From contig NC_081546.1 of assembly GCF_901000735.1 (NCBI RefSeq), positions 14,213,629 through 14,277,628 on the forward strand: a stretch of DNA of 64,000 nt. The letters are read 5' to 3'. Both the position numbers and the translations under genes were made by a program. The DNA is from Corylus avellana. Lineage: Eukaryota > Streptophyta > Magnoliopsida > Fagales > Betulaceae. Positions 45,379 to 57,184 of this stretch are shown here, in pieces (positions within the stretch are counted from its first letter, which is position 1; each line of letters opens with the position of its first letter). The notes beneath the pieces were generated by a model that was not told where the DNA came from, did not search any database, and worked only from the letters and a program-made list of their open reading frames with translations.

Positions 45379-46459
45379 ATGTTCATTGGCACCGGAATCA
45401 ATAATCTATGGGTTGCAAGTGGAGGATAAGAGACAGTGAGATGCAGTACCTGACTGAGCAAGAGCAGCAGTGGAAGTGGAGGTGGCCCGCTTATGAGCCA
45501 AAAACTGAGCATACTCATCTTTCGGAATGGAGATGAGATCATAATCCGGAGTTGAACTTGAACTAGCAGGTGGTCCAGAAATAGCTGGAGAATCCTCGAA
45601 AGAAATAGCCTGATTGGCAAAACCGGGTGGTTTGCCATGTAAATCCCAACAAGAATTACCGAATGATTAGGACGGCCACAGTGAGTACATTTGCGATGCT
45701 CACGACTACCAAGTCGACCACCGCCTCGAGAGTCATGGCCACCACGAACACCATGACCACCACGACCACCTCGACCACCACGATACCCACCAAAACTGCC
45801 ACGGGTAGCAACGAAAGCAACGCGCTCACCAGTACGCTCAGAACTCATCTGAGAGCCATGGTCAGTGAGAGTAGCACGCTGAATCCGAGAAAAGACTTCT
45901 GGAAGTGAGGGAAGTTCAAAACCACCCAAAATCTGCGCACGAACCGACTCAAACTCGGGTTTCAAACCAAGAAGGAACCGAACCACATCCACATCTTGAC
46001 GTTGCTTTTCCATTTTCTTCAGGTCCGTAGAGAGTGGTTGGTACAAGTTTCTCTCCTCACAAATGGCCACAACATGGTTGTAATACTCATCCACAGTTTG
46101 AGTACCTTGTTCAAGCCCAAAATATTGTTTACACACTTCATAAATCCGAGTGATATTCCCAGTTCCAGAGTACATGTGACTGAGATGATCCCAAATGTCC
46201 TTGGTAGTGGGTAAGTAGATGCATGAGGATCCAAGGTGAGGCTCAATACTGTTCAACATAAGAGAGATAATTTGATTATCTTCTTGCTCCCAAAGGCTAG
46301 GAGTATAGTCCTTGGGTAAACCGAGGTTAAGTGAGTAAACAAGCCCTTGCCTTTGAGAAAAACTTCAACAGACCTTGCCCAATAACTATAATTCTTCCCA
46401 TTGAGCTTCACGTAAGTCATAGGAGTATTAACTAAGGTAGTCTCAGGTTTAGCAGCCAT
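45375..46459 (-). pseudogene. Copia gag with zinc knuckle, frameshifted
   Basis: Gag starts at ATG 46459 (MAAKPETTLVNTP) and shows YVKLNGKNYSYWARSVEVFL. It shifts frame near 46310-46320 and continues as the UBN2-type capsid region (DIWDHLSHMYSG, FLLGLKPEFESVRAQIL). A Gly/Arg-rich stretch (GGYRGGRGGRGGHG) follows, then the start of a zinc knuckle, CTHCGRPNH, where a second frameshift near 45650 removes the rest. The protease frame resumes downstream. Confidence 0.85.
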
Positions 46460-47142
46460 AATATCAATCAACAAAGGAGCAAAGACTCCACCACAGTAAC
46501 ACAACAAATAGTAGGAGAACAACCACTCAAAACTAATTGAAAGACCCCAATGCAACACTGCAACAATGCTGGAAATGGCAAAAACCAGCTCAACCAATGC
46601 CAATCAGTAAAATAGGGAGAAAGAGAGGGGAACCAGTGTAAATACGGCAAAAAAAAAACTTCGCCGGAGCCTCGCCGGAGCTTCGCCGGAGACGGTCCAC
46701 ACTCACCGGAAGCAGCAGGCAACTCCGAAAATACCAAAACTGAACCCACAGAATGAATTGATGACAAAAAGTAACCTTTTTTTTTGTTTTTCAACTCCAA
46801 GAATTTTTTTTTTTTTTTTCCGATGACCACCATGTACGCCGGCCACCTTGTGCATCACCAACCAGCACAGACCACGCCGAGACCCACACTCATACTTCCT
46901 GGCAGAACGAACACCCCAACGCAGACGACGAAAAGCTTGACGGCGGCGATGACGACGACATCACACCCTTAAGGACGATGATATCGACGTCATCTACCTC
47001 CGTTCATGGGCATGAAGCCCAACCAGAATCCTGTATTCCTGGATTCAACTGTGTTTTTTTTTTTTTTTTTTTTGAGAAAAGAGAAGAAAAAAAATGGCAA
47101 ATATGGAGCAGCTACGAGAGAATTGTTACTGCTCTGATACCA
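46460..47142 (-). other. Copia leader and primer-binding site
   Basis: The untranslated leader between the 5' LTR and gag contains A/T runs (46801-46819, 47054-47073 on the plus strand) and CCGGAG repeats near 46665-46695. The Met-initiator-type primer site TGGTATCAGAGC is at 47131-47142 (minus). Confidence 0.8.
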
Positions 47143-47285
47143 TGTGGACAGAATAGAATATGGGGCTGTGTCAATCATCACACTCTCACACTCCCCTCAT
47201 ACTGCATATATATATAAACCAACATAGAGTACAAAGACAAAAATACCCATACACAAAAATACCCATACAATATATTTTTCTAACA
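47143..47285 (-). repeat. 5' LTR of the copia element
   Basis: 143 bp, identical by eye to 42142-42284, with GATAC at 47286-47290. Confidence 0.92.
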
Positions 47286-47290
47286 GATAC

Positions 47291-48563
47291 AAAGCAAACA
47301 ACCCATCATGGCTTAACATGCTGCGAATCTTCTTGAAAGAGAGGGGTATCTTTGGGCTACGTGGACAAAAGTGGTGCATAACTATTGTCTTCTCACTCAA
47401 ATTGTTGAAAATATATTATTTAGAATAGCAATTTTTTTTAAAAAAAAATTGGGATTCGAAAATATAGAGAAGTATGCATTTTCAAATCGTAAAGACAGTA
47501 TGCATTTTTAAAAATGCATGACTTTAAAGACGAAATTGCGATTTGTCTTTAAGTTATGAACTAATGATAAAAAATATGTGTTTCCCTTGTGTTTGTTTAC
47601 CTAAAACTGATGTAATTTTGAAAATCATCATTGGTTTAAAATCTAATAATGATTTATTACAAATTCAATAATAATTTTAAAAGGCACATCAATTTAAGAT
47701 GAGTCCAAAGGCAATGTCTATCAGTACCCTTTTTACAGATAATCAACTGCATTTTTAAAAGTCATTTTTTCAAATTGCGCATTTTTAAAAATTACAATCT
47801 CAAACATCTGAAATTATAATTTTGAAGAGTACGATTTTTTTTTTTAAAAAAAATAATGTTTTCAAAACACAATTTATAAAAATACAATTCTTAAAATAGC
47901 ACTTAACCTTAGTAAAATTTGTTAAAAAGTAATTTTTCTATGGATATTAATACTAATATAAAAGTGTAGTCTCACCTTAAAAATTACCAACAAATTAATT
48001 AACCATTATTTAATTTATAGCCGTACGTAAAACAAATAGTTCATTTGGTCATGAAAAGTCTGAATTCCTGTCTGTTTTAGCATTGAAAAAAAGAGTTTAA
48101 TTATGAAATGATTTACAAAGAATCACAATAGTTGACTTGGAGTACAATCTCACATGCTATTCGTTGTAGATATGTGCTTGCTCACTTGAAGTTATATATG
48201 TTCATTCATAAGAATTCCACCAAAAAAAAATAAAAAAATCATCAAATTAACCCAATAATATTTTATCAAATTTGCTTTTTAACGTAGTTCACCCATAATT
48301 AAAATTAGTACTTGATAAATCACCCAAAAAAAAAAAAAAAAAACTTGAAAGTACATAAAAAATTAGTCTAAAACATAAATAATCAATATTATTTACAACC
48401 CACAAATGAACTGAACTAAGTATCAGAGTAAATAGCGAAAAGTGGAAAGAAAATTATTTGAGACAATTCTAATTATCTTTAAGTACAACAATAACTAGCA
48501 TCAATCTCCAACGCATAGCTTCCAAGAACCAACATCTACAAAGATAATTTTGGAGTCAATTCA
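47291..48563. other. AT-rich intergenic DNA, no gene seen
   Basis: A/T-rich with many A- and T-runs and no ORF of recognised content. 47291-47400 is the flank into which the copia element inserted. Confidence 0.6.
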
Positions 48564-49984
48564 TGTAACGTCCTGCCCAAAATGCAAGGGCGAAAGTGAA
48601 AATTTTTTCTTTTACAATAAATCACAAGACGTTACTACTATGTCCTTAAACAATTAATGCAGTGGAAATAACATATAATAACTTTTGTCATGAATTGACC
48701 TGATAGACTTGTCAATAAAATACACCAGAGCTACTAATACATCTCATAAAATCATTACATCTAAACCTTCCATAAATATACAGCATTACAATAACATGCC
48801 ACAGAAGGTAGCTGTACAAATCTATCAAGGAGGGCTAAGCTCAAGCATAGATACCACAATCTAAGATCACATAAGATCTTCTAGCACGGACTCCTAAGCT
48901 CACACTGAGATGGATGCTAATCTCTCAACCTGCAACATCAACATTGTCTACGCGATCGTAGAGTTAACCACATTCGCATGGGCGGATTAATGAGACCACG
49001 GTATCAGTAAGTATAAAAATTACTAAGTTTTCACAATAAGCCGACTTTTCACTTTTTACATCAGTTTACAATAACACCTACTCAACATTAAATTTAAAAA
49101 CATTCTTTTGTTGATAAAGTACACATTTCAGTTATAAAAACACTTAATTAAAATCATGTATAATCCAGCTGTAAGAGTATGCATATGCTAAGTTCCATTC
49201 AGTCACATATACATACAATTACATCTAGCATAAAATCTCATATAAAACATTTTATAAAACATTATATACAATCTAGTTGTAATGATGTACATATGCATGC
49301 TCGGTTGCATCTCCCTCCACATATGCATATTGATACATTTAACATGAAATCCCTCACAAATCACATCATGAAACATCATCATAAATTCATAAAACATATG
49401 CCATGCATGCTTTCAACCATTTTCATCTTTCCATTTCCTTTATTAGTCGTTACGTTTCTAACCTCTGCACAATTGGGCATTACAATTTTGACCCCTGTAA
49501 TTCAAGCGTTATGGTTTTGACCCTTATAATTTAGGTATTACAGTTCTTAACCCCCGTAATTTAGGTATTACAGTTCTAACCCATGTAAATCAGGTATTAT
49601 AGTTCTGACTGCTATAACTTAGGTATTAGAGTTCTTGACCCCTGTAATCTAGGTATTATGGCTCTAACCCCCATAATTTAGGTATTACGATTCTTGACCC
49701 CCGTAATTTAGGTTTATCATTATTAATTATCATCATGACATCACATCATTACATTTCATCATTCACATCTTATTCTCTTTTACTCATTTGTGCTCATGCT
49801 CATCATGCATAATAAAGAAAATAGCTTTCTCTTTATAATCATTCTCAAGTAATAATCAACATCATTTTCATCAACTCAATTCATAAAACATAACGTGACA
49901 CTTGTAAATCATAGTAAATTTTCATGAAACATCAAATCATTTCACAAACCCATTGAAATCATCGAAAGTAATCATAAGTCATAT
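48564..49984 (-). repeat. Possible decayed Ty3/gypsy LTR remnant, minus strand
   Basis: The plus strand starts TGTAACGTCCTGCCC, the complement of a typical gypsy LTR 3' end. Downstream is a TCAGTAAGTATAAAAATTACT-type phrase, also seen near 57316-57330. No matching opposite end or target duplication was found. It may continue on the right of the copia insertion (57185-57560). This is a low-confidence assignment. Confidence 0.35.
49446..49727. repeat. Minisatellite, about 29-30 bp unit, 8-9 copies
   Basis: Diverged units of the form GTATTACAGTTCTTAACCCC followed by GTAATTTAG repeat in direct orientation. Confidence 0.85.
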
Positions 49985-49989
49985 ATAAT

Positions 49990-50187
49990 TGTTAGGAAAT
50001 TAATCCTATTTCCCAAGACCCGTGAGATGCGAAAAATAAGAAGAATGCGGAATAACAAAGATTAGGCAATCAAATCACACACGACACAAAGATTTAAGTG
50101 GTTCGGCTTAACACGCCGACATCCACTGGCGGAGACGACCTGGAGAAAATTTACTATCAAAAGATGGAGTACAAAAATAGTAGAAAG
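49990..50187 (-). repeat. Truncated copia 3' LTR
   Basis: 198 bp nearly identical to the start of 56433-57179, cut off exactly where the gypsy LTR starts (TGTAACGACC at 50188). Confidence 0.88.
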
Positions 50188-53009
50188 TGTAACGACCTAG
50201 ATTTTAAAACTCTTATTTAAATAATATTAAATAGATTAAAAATATAATCGATAAATTAGAACAATGATATGTGGATTAATGATATTAAATAACTATTTAG
50301 TGTTAAAGGTATACTACATTGATTTTTGACCTCTTATGTATATTACTTCAATTCTAAGAATTTAGCTTCACTAATATGTTTATGGGCATAATCAAACCCA
50401 ATCTAGTGAATAAATTATTTATATTGGTGTTTAGCGAAGTCATAAATTAATTTGAAGCTTTTCAGTTTTTTAGCCTAAAAAGCAGTGTCTTAATTTTCAT
50501 ACTGTCTAAATGAGATTAAAACTGCTAAAGAAAGATACCAAGGCTAGCCACCTTTGTTGAAAGCTTAAAGTCTTCTAGTAATGATGATTATAGTAAATAT
50601 CATGATTATAATGATTTAATAAAGCAAGTGGCCAAGTGGGAATGCAAATAGTTAAAGCCTAAGTTGAATTGGAAACTTTGTATAGGCCAAAAGTAGACTC
50701 AAACGAACTCGGATGAAGTCGAACCAAAAATATAAAATGTTTGTTTCAGAGTCCTCTATCTACTCTCAAAATTTCATGTCAATCGGAGTATGTTTGGACA
50801 TTGAAAAATGAATCGGAATACACTGCCCTCATTTTGGACGAAAATATCAATTGGTATAGAGCATGAAATATGGACTAGGTTCATTCTTTTGATTAAATAC
50901 ATCTCAACCCTTAGATCAAATGTGTAAAAATAAATCCTAACCATCCATTCTCTTATAAATAGAGCCTATAGCTAAATTCACTTTCACTTGAGTTTTTACA
51001 ATCTTAGAACAAGTAAAATTGTTTGCTCCTCCTTTCATTTTATTTCTTAGTTCTACTCAAATACCATATAGCCTAGATCTTTCTTGTAGTGTTCAAGCGT
51101 TTTTCTAAAACTAGCTACCTAGAGAAGATTTGGTGGAGTTTTACTTCTAAGGATTATTGGGTAAGTGTTTCTTGTATAAATATCATGATTTATTGCTTTT
51201 ATTACTTGTCCTCATTTAATTGTTTAAAGACCCAATAAGCGTATAATGTAAAATAAAGTAATGGATACAAGTGAATTAATAATAAAGAGTTAGTGGACAA
51301 AATCAATTAAGGACTTATAATATTATCTATATATTATTTACTTTACAGTATTTACATTCAGTCATTTCTTTTATGTCATTTAAATTTCTGTTCATATTTC
51401 TGGCGGTAAAGACCATTTGATGTCATCCCCGAAATATGCATTATTTACATTCAGTTATTTATTTTATGTCATTTAAATTTCTGTTCATATTTCTGGCGGT
51501 AAAGACCATTTGATGTCATCCCCGAAATATGCATTATTTACATTCAGTTATTTCTTTTATGTCATTTAAATTTCTGTTCATATTTCTGGCGGTAAGGACC
51601 ATTTGATCTCATCCCCGAAATATGCATTATTTACATTCAGTTATTTCTTTTATGTCATTTAAATTTTAATTCATATTTTTGGCGGTCATCCCCAGAATAT
51701 GAATTCAGTATTTACATTCAGTCATTTCTTTTATTGTCATTTAAATTTTGATTCATACTTTGGTAGGTACGGACCATTGGTCTCATCTCCAAAATATGAG
51801 TCATGTTTTATATATATTATTTATAAATACTTGTTTGTATTTAGTGATACTGGCCATTAGCCTCGTCACCAAAAATGAATTCAGGCATAAAGCTAGTTAT
51901 AAGTAACTATCTTAGATTAATATAATAAAATGAGTAAGTAAAGATGAAGTGACGGATAATAAATAAATATAAAAAGATGAGGGTCTTTAAACAATGATAT
52001 TATTGGAGAATGAACTAAGTATTGTTTGTATGTATGTATTATATGCAGAAGTGGAGCAGAATACTACACTAAGGAGAGTAAGTATGGATATACTTACTGA
52101 GTACTAGCTTTGTTTTATTGTTATAGGAATTCTTATTTTGTCTTATTGATATAATTTTGCAATACAACTGCTGCATAATGTGTCTAATAAAATGGGCTGA
52201 TAAGATAGCCACCTTAAGAACAAGCTGGGTGGATTGCCGCGAGGAACTGTCGGTATCTCAGTGGATGGGGGTATATAACCGTCCAACAGGCCTAATATAT
52301 AACTAAGCTGGGGCGGTGTAGTTGCCAGCACCAAACAAGTAAACCTCTAAAGTGTGAGGGACATAACGGACGTAAGCGGGCTGAGAGCTCATGAGAAGAG
52401 GTCTGAAGAAAGATTATCATAAAACACAAACTAATCTGTCATTACGCTGCATTCACAACTCATTCATTATTATATATTTTAGTCTTTAATCTTATTTGTT
52501 CAAACTAGTCTTTTTAGTCTTTATATCTAGGAAAATAGATTACTCACTTGTTTGCCTATGTAAATATGATAACGTCATCTTTACATAGATCTTGATGCAG
52601 GGATAGAAAGTGAGGACGATGGTCCTTTTACTGGTTTTGATGGTTGATAGACCATCTGCTGCAGGATTTATGCTTACTCTATGGAGCAAGTCTCATTTAT
52701 ATTAATCGCTTTTATTATGTATGGTGATGTGTGTAAACTTAATAGATATTACTATGTTAATTTAGGTGCCGTCTGTGGCATATATTTGGTACACCTAGTG
52801 TATACATATGTTGTAATGAAAACCATGTTTCTATTTTATTTAATAATATATCACCTCGAGGTATTTCAGTCAGCTCAACTGTGTTGTGTAAGTTATTCCT
52901 AGGTCATAGAAAAAGAAAAAAATATACATACTCCGCTGTAAGATTGTATTTTCTAAAGTTGCAGCGTCACGACTTCGATATTTGCTAGCTCAAATATCGG
53001 GGCGTTACA
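50188..53009 (+). repeat. Long Ty3/gypsy LTR (Tekay/Del-like), 5' LTR of a truncated element
   Basis: About 2.8 kb starting TGTAACGACC and ending GGGGCGTTACA. The Met-initiator primer site TGGTATCAGAGC follows at 53013-53024. Long TGTAACG...CGTTACA LTRs with this primer site are usual for the Tekay/Del lineage. A 93-bp tandem array lies at 51349-51890. No second LTR of this element is present, so it is truncated on the right. Confidence 0.82.
51349..51890. repeat. 93-bp tandem repeat inside the gypsy LTR
   Basis: Units begin TATTTACATTCAGT at 51349, 51442, 51535 and 51628 (exactly 93 bp apart). A shortened unit starts at 51709, and a decayed sixth probably runs to about 51890. Each full unit carries TTTCTGGCGGTAA and TCATCCCCGAAATATG. 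Confidence 0.92.
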
Positions 53010-53223
53010 TTATGGTATCAGAGCGGTTTGCTCTATGGGAAAGTTAGTGTCACACTAGATCTAGGGTATACAACACAAGAGCTTCACTAAATAAAATACT
53101 CATAACCTTTTATAAAAAACTTTTGTTTGAGAATAAAGTATTAGCGATAGAAGCACAACTATGTTATTTACATGTTTGAGTGATTTTGTTGTTTGCTTTA
53201 ACATAGATAAGTCGTAAATTAAT

Positions 53224-53762
53224 TTGTACAGAATTATGGTACGAAGACGTGATCTCCCTGTCGTTGAGGAAAGCGAAGCACCTCATAATGAAAACAATGA
53301 AATACCACCTCCACCTCCACCTTCGCCTCCAGCATTCCATGATGGTGTACACCCAACATTAGTCCAATTTATAGGAGATATTACTAGGCAATTCACAGAA
53401 GCAATTTCACGGATGTCTCAACCTGCTGCACCAGTCGAACGTATCGGTTGCTCGATGCGTGACTTTACTGATCAGCAGTTTCGTACTTTCAATGGAACTC
53501 AAGGACATACAGTAGCTGAAGCTTGGATTTCAGATATCCAACTGCTGCACGACACACTCAAGTGTACAAATGAGGAAAAGTTGACATACACCGTATTAAG
53601 GCTAACTGGTGAAGCCCTTAAGTGGTGGAAGTCTCAGGTAGAGCTGATAGGACCTGGTGTTGTTATCACGTGGGAAAGGTTTGTTGAGGAATTCAACAGG
53701 CAATATTTCCCAAGGTCACAAAAGCAGTTAAGAGCTATTGAATTTCAGAACCTGGTGCAAGG
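53224..53762 (+). pseudogene. Truncated Ty3/gypsy gag
   Basis: About 215 bp after the primer site, an ATG opens a gag N terminus (MVRRRDLPVVEE) with a Pro-rich stretch. The capsid core follows: FRTFNGTQGHTVAEAWI, LTGEALKWWKSQVEL and FVEEFNRQYFPRSQ. It runs to EFQNLVQG and is then cut at about 53762 by antisense copia sequence; the apparent frame to 53898 is read-through. No protease or polymerase of this element remains. Confidence 0.85.
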
Positions 53763-54607
53763 TTACACTCTACAAGTGTCCCTCAAGTCCAAGCACCTCT
53801 TGAACTTGAGCATAGGACCTGATTTAGACATTACACCATGCCTCCCTATCAGCCCTGTCGAGCATACAGCTTTATCCAATGACTCTTTCTTCCTGTAGAC
53901 CCATCTGCACCCTTTAGCCTTCTTTCCCTTGGGTAATTCTGTCGATTTCCAAGCTTTACCACTCTGTAGTGACTCCACCTCTTTCAGCATACCATCCTAA
54001 ACAGACGATGAATCTCCACTACTAGCTGTCAGAGCAAAAGAAACCATATCCTCAAAGCCATACCTCTTTGTTGCTTTTCGATCACGTTTCTCTTTGCCTC
54101 TTGCTAAAGAATAAGACTCTTCCCGGTGCTGTAAGTCTCTTGAAGATTCTTTGTCATCACATTTATCCGTGAGTGAATACTGTTCATCAAGCTCCACCTC
54201 CACGAATTGTTTCTCTTTCTGCACTGTACTTTCAGAAAGATCATCTAAGTTAACAAACTCAGACTTCTTCGGTTCCTGCTCTATAACTTCAGGTTCTGCA
54301 CTTGACCCATCCTTGTACATAGCACATTCATTAAAAGTCACATTCCGACTTCTAATGATCTTCCGATTTTGATCATCCCAAAATCGATAACCGAAGGCCT
54401 GATCTCTATATCCAATGAAGAAACACTTTTTAGATTTAGCATCTAGTTTACTCATAACATCAGACTCAACATAGACATACGAAGCACAACCTTCAGATGT
54501 AAAAGATTTACCTCTTTTCCACTCCAGGCTTCTTCTGGTAGTCTATGGCTCAGGGGAATGGAAGGCCCCCTATTTATCAGATATGCAGCAGTGCTCACTG
54601 CATCAGC
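53763..54607 (-). pseudogene. Copia integrase tail and first part of reverse transcriptase
   Basis: Minus-strand pieces in two frames. KKCFFIGYRDQAFGYRFWD is the integrase tail and RSRNVTFNE the linker. The start of the reverse transcriptase follows (EVESLQSGKAWKSTELPKGK, then CRWVYRKK). Next comes a short stretch ending FKRCLDL, which resembles the C-terminal end of such polyproteins. This suggests an internal deletion of the reverse transcriptase core and RNase H; the last point is inference. Confidence 0.72.
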
Positions 54608-56416
54608 CTAGAAAGTCTTTGGTAACCCAGCATGCAATCTCATACTCCTAGCACGCTCATTGAGAGTCTTGTTCATGCACTCAGCCACGCCATTATGTTG
54701 CGGCGTTCCCGGGATAGTTTTCTCCATTCTAATCCCATTCACTGTACAAAACTGTTTAAACCCCCTGTCTTCGTATTCTCTTCCATTATCTGATCTCAAA
54801 TGCTTGAGCTTCAAGCTCGTTTCAGTCTCAACCATGGCCTTCCATTTCTTAAAAGTCTCAAATACATCAGATTTAGTTTTCAAGAAATAAACCCATACCT
54901 TCCTGCTTGAGTTATCAATAAATGTGATGTAATACCGCGAGCCTCCAAGAGATGCCACTAGTGCGGGACCCCACAAATCCGTGTGTACCAGCTCCAGCTT
55001 TCCAAGCTTAGGTGCTTTGCCAACTTCCACGAAACTCACCTTCTTCTGCTTCCCTAGCATGCAGCTTTCACACAAATCAGACTCAACTGACTTTAACCCC
55101 GATAGTTTCCCTTTTGACATAAGTACCTTCATCTCTTTCTCGCTCATGTGCCCAAGCCTTAGGTGCCATAGTTTTGAGTCAGCCCCCGTATCTGCAACAG
55201 CAACTGTATCCTTGCTGTTCGTCGTCATATAGAGAGTACCCGTCTTATGACCATTAGCTAAAATCATGGCTCCCTTGCTGACCTTCCACTTTCCACCGTG
55301 GAAATGAATTGAATGCCCTTCCTCATCAAGCTGTCCCACTGAAATTAGATTCTTCTTCAGCTCTGGAACATGCCTGACCTTTTGTAGCTTCCATACCGAG
55401 TCACTGTGAACTCTAATGCGAACATCGCCTAAGCCCACAACATCCAGCGCCGTTCCGTCAGCCAAATACATCTTCCCGAAATCTCCACCAACATAGTTCT
55501 CGAGAATTTCACGGATCGCTGTCGTATAAAAAGATACTCCTGAGTCTAAGACCCAAGAATCAAGGGGACTGTCAACTGAAAGAAGTAGGGCATCATATAC
55601 TTCTTCTGTCACTACGTTTGCATAATCGTTCTCAGTCTCCTTCCGCAGTTCCCTGCAATTCTTCTTGTAGTGGCCAGTCTTGCCACAGTTCCAACACTCA
55701 GGTTGTTGTCTGAATCTAGATTTCCTTCTCTTTTTTCTGGAATTTGATCTGCCTTGACCAGAGTTTCTGTCTTGTCCTCTGCCCCAAGTCTCGAGGTTTA
55801 AAGCAGCACCAGAACAAGAGGCTTCACCCGCATCTCTTCTGCGAACCTCTTCACTGAGAATCAAATCCCTGACGTCTTCATAGCTTAGTTTACTCTTTCC
55901 TACAGAGTTACTCATAGCCATCCTCACTACTTCCCAGCTATTGGGCAAAGATGCCAAGACGATCAACGCGCGAACCTCATCATCAAAATTAATTTCCACC
56001 GAAGACAATTGATTTGTGATGGTGTTGAACTCATTGAGATGATGTGCCACCGAAGCTCCTTCCGCCATCTTTAGGTTGAACAATTTCTTCATCAGATGCA
56101 CCTTGTTGTTAGCCGATGGCTTCTCATACATGCTTGACAAAGCCTTCATTAGACTTGCTGCGGTCTTCTCCTTTACAACGTTGTGTGCAACTGATTTTGA
56201 CAGTGATAATCTGATAACTGCTAGGGCTTTACGATCAAGCAGAGCCCACTCGCTATCATCCATGTCGTCAGGTTGTTCTTCCAAAGGAGGTTGATGAAGA
56301 TCCTTCCCATAAAGAATATCTTCAATCTGTACCTTCCAAAACCCAAAATCTTTGCCGTCGAATTTCTCGATTCCCATCTTTCCTTCTTCACTTGCCATCG
56401 CTCCCACTCGAACCAA
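54608..56416 (-). pseudogene. Copia gag, protease and integrase (Tork-type), open for 602 codons
   Basis: A long open frame from near the primer site. Gag: IEKFDGKDFGFWKVQIED, then LNEFNTITNQLSSVEI. The zinc knuckle is CWNCGKTGHYKKNC (C-x2-C-x4-H-x4-C). Protease: SWVLDSGVSFYTT. GAG-pre-integrase and zinc set: HLRLGHMSEKEMKVL with CESCMLGKQKKVSF. Integrase core: LELVHTDLWGP, HLRSDNGREYEDRGF and TPQHNGVAECMNKTLNER (the usual Arg after E is Cys). The frame ends at a stop (ADA context near 54605), where an intact element would continue. The first ATG may be 56398 (MASEEGKMGIEKF), which fits the family better than 56416. Gag and integrase motifs are well kept; the downstream polymerase is lost. 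Confidence 0.88.
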
Positions 56417-56418
56417 TA

Positions 56419-56430
56419 GCTCTGATACCA
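56419..56430 (-). other. Primer-binding site of the rearranged copia element
   Basis: Minus strand TGGTATCAGAGC, two bases inside the 5' LTR end (56433). It is complementary to the 3' end of initiator Met tRNA in the usual copia manner. Confidence 0.88.
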
Positions 56431-56432
56431 GT

Positions 56433-57179
56433 TGTTAGGAAATTAATCCTATTTCCCAAGACCCGTGAGATGCAAAAAATAAGAAGAATGCGGAATAACA
56501 AAGATTAGGCAATCAAATCACACACGACACAAAGATTTAAGTGGTTCGGCTTAACAAGCCGACATCCACTGGCGGAGATGACCCGGAGAAAATTCACTAT
56601 CAAAAGATGGAGTACAAAAATAGTAGAAAGAAAATCACTCAGATCCCAAAGCCCCAATACATACAAATCTCACTATCACACAAGAGAGATTATTCCTAAA
56701 ATAGAATACAAAAGACAGATGTACAAACTCTTCTTTTGCTGGAACGGATGGCGGCTGATCTCTATTTTCTTCTCTCACTCTGCAGCACCCTTTTTTCTTC
56801 TAATCACTTATTTTTGGCTCCTCCAAAAATCACCAAGAAGAAAACACCCTTGCTGCCTTTGTACCTCCTCTCAAATTCTCTCTTTTTTCTCCTCCCTTTG
56901 GTGCTCACATATATTGCACTTATAAAGCTATTTGGCTTGGCACACTTCACAAGGACGTAGCAAGTCCTTTTATAGTGTCATAAGTCAGTTGTGTAAGACA
57001 CCAATACAACTAGGAGAAGGAATTCAATTTTGGCAAAGAGAAACAACTCCAAGTCCGTGCAAGGCAAGGAGTCAAAGTTGACCCAAAAAAGGAAAACCAA
57101 TTCCAAGGCTTTGTAGGATAATAAACCGATTGGGTCCCACAAGCACATGCTTGATGGCTTTAAGTCACATGCCTTAACA
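56433..57179 (-). repeat. Complete copia 5' LTR
   Basis: 747 bp; minus strand TGTTAAGGCATGTGACT...TTTCCTAACA. CACTATAAAAGGACTTG on the minus strand (about 56964-56980) is a likely promoter TATA box. Confidence 0.88.
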
Positions 57180-57184
57180 ATAAT

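Larger units (their letters stand above)
42142..47285 (-). mobile_element. Ty1/copia retrotransposon, minus strand, identical LTRs
   Basis: Two 143-bp LTRs (42142-42284, 47143-47285) look identical base for base. They are flanked by a perfect GATAC duplication (42137-42141, 47286-47290). On the minus strand the primer-binding site TGGTATCAGAGC (47142-47131) abuts the 5' LTR, and a purine tract (TTGAGGGGGAG) precedes the 3' LTR. The order gag, protease, integrase, reverse transcriptase, RNase H defines copia. Despite identical LTRs the coding region has two frameshifts in gag and three in-frame stops. It is probably a defective copy mobilised in trans. Confidence 0.93.
49990..57179 (-). mobile_element. 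Rearranged Ty1/copia element (Tork/Tnt1-like), minus strand, containing a gypsy fragment
   Basis: The outer ends are copia LTR ends flanked by a perfect ATAAT duplication (49985-49989, 57180-57184). The right LTR is complete (56433-57179). The left one stops after 198 bp at 50187, where a Ty3/gypsy LTR begins. Copia coding sequence resumes at about 53763 in reverse order, without the rest of the left LTR, most of the reverse transcriptase and the RNase H. The simplest history is copia insertion, gypsy insertion into its 3' LTR, then a deletion joining gypsy gag to copia pol. Confidence 0.85.

Noticed and set aside
45627..45908. Thr-rich plus-strand ORF opposite copia gag
   Set aside because: It is the complement of the Gly/Arg-rich gag stretch, so its composition is a by-product.
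47131..47142. Possible tRNA gene because of tRNA-complementary sequence
   Set aside because: Only the 12-base primer site is present, next to an LTR; there is no cloverleaf. The same applies at 53013 and 56419.
49446..51890. CRISPR-like regular repeats
   Set aside because: They are direct tandem repeats without unique spacers, in plant nuclear DNA and inside LTR sequence.
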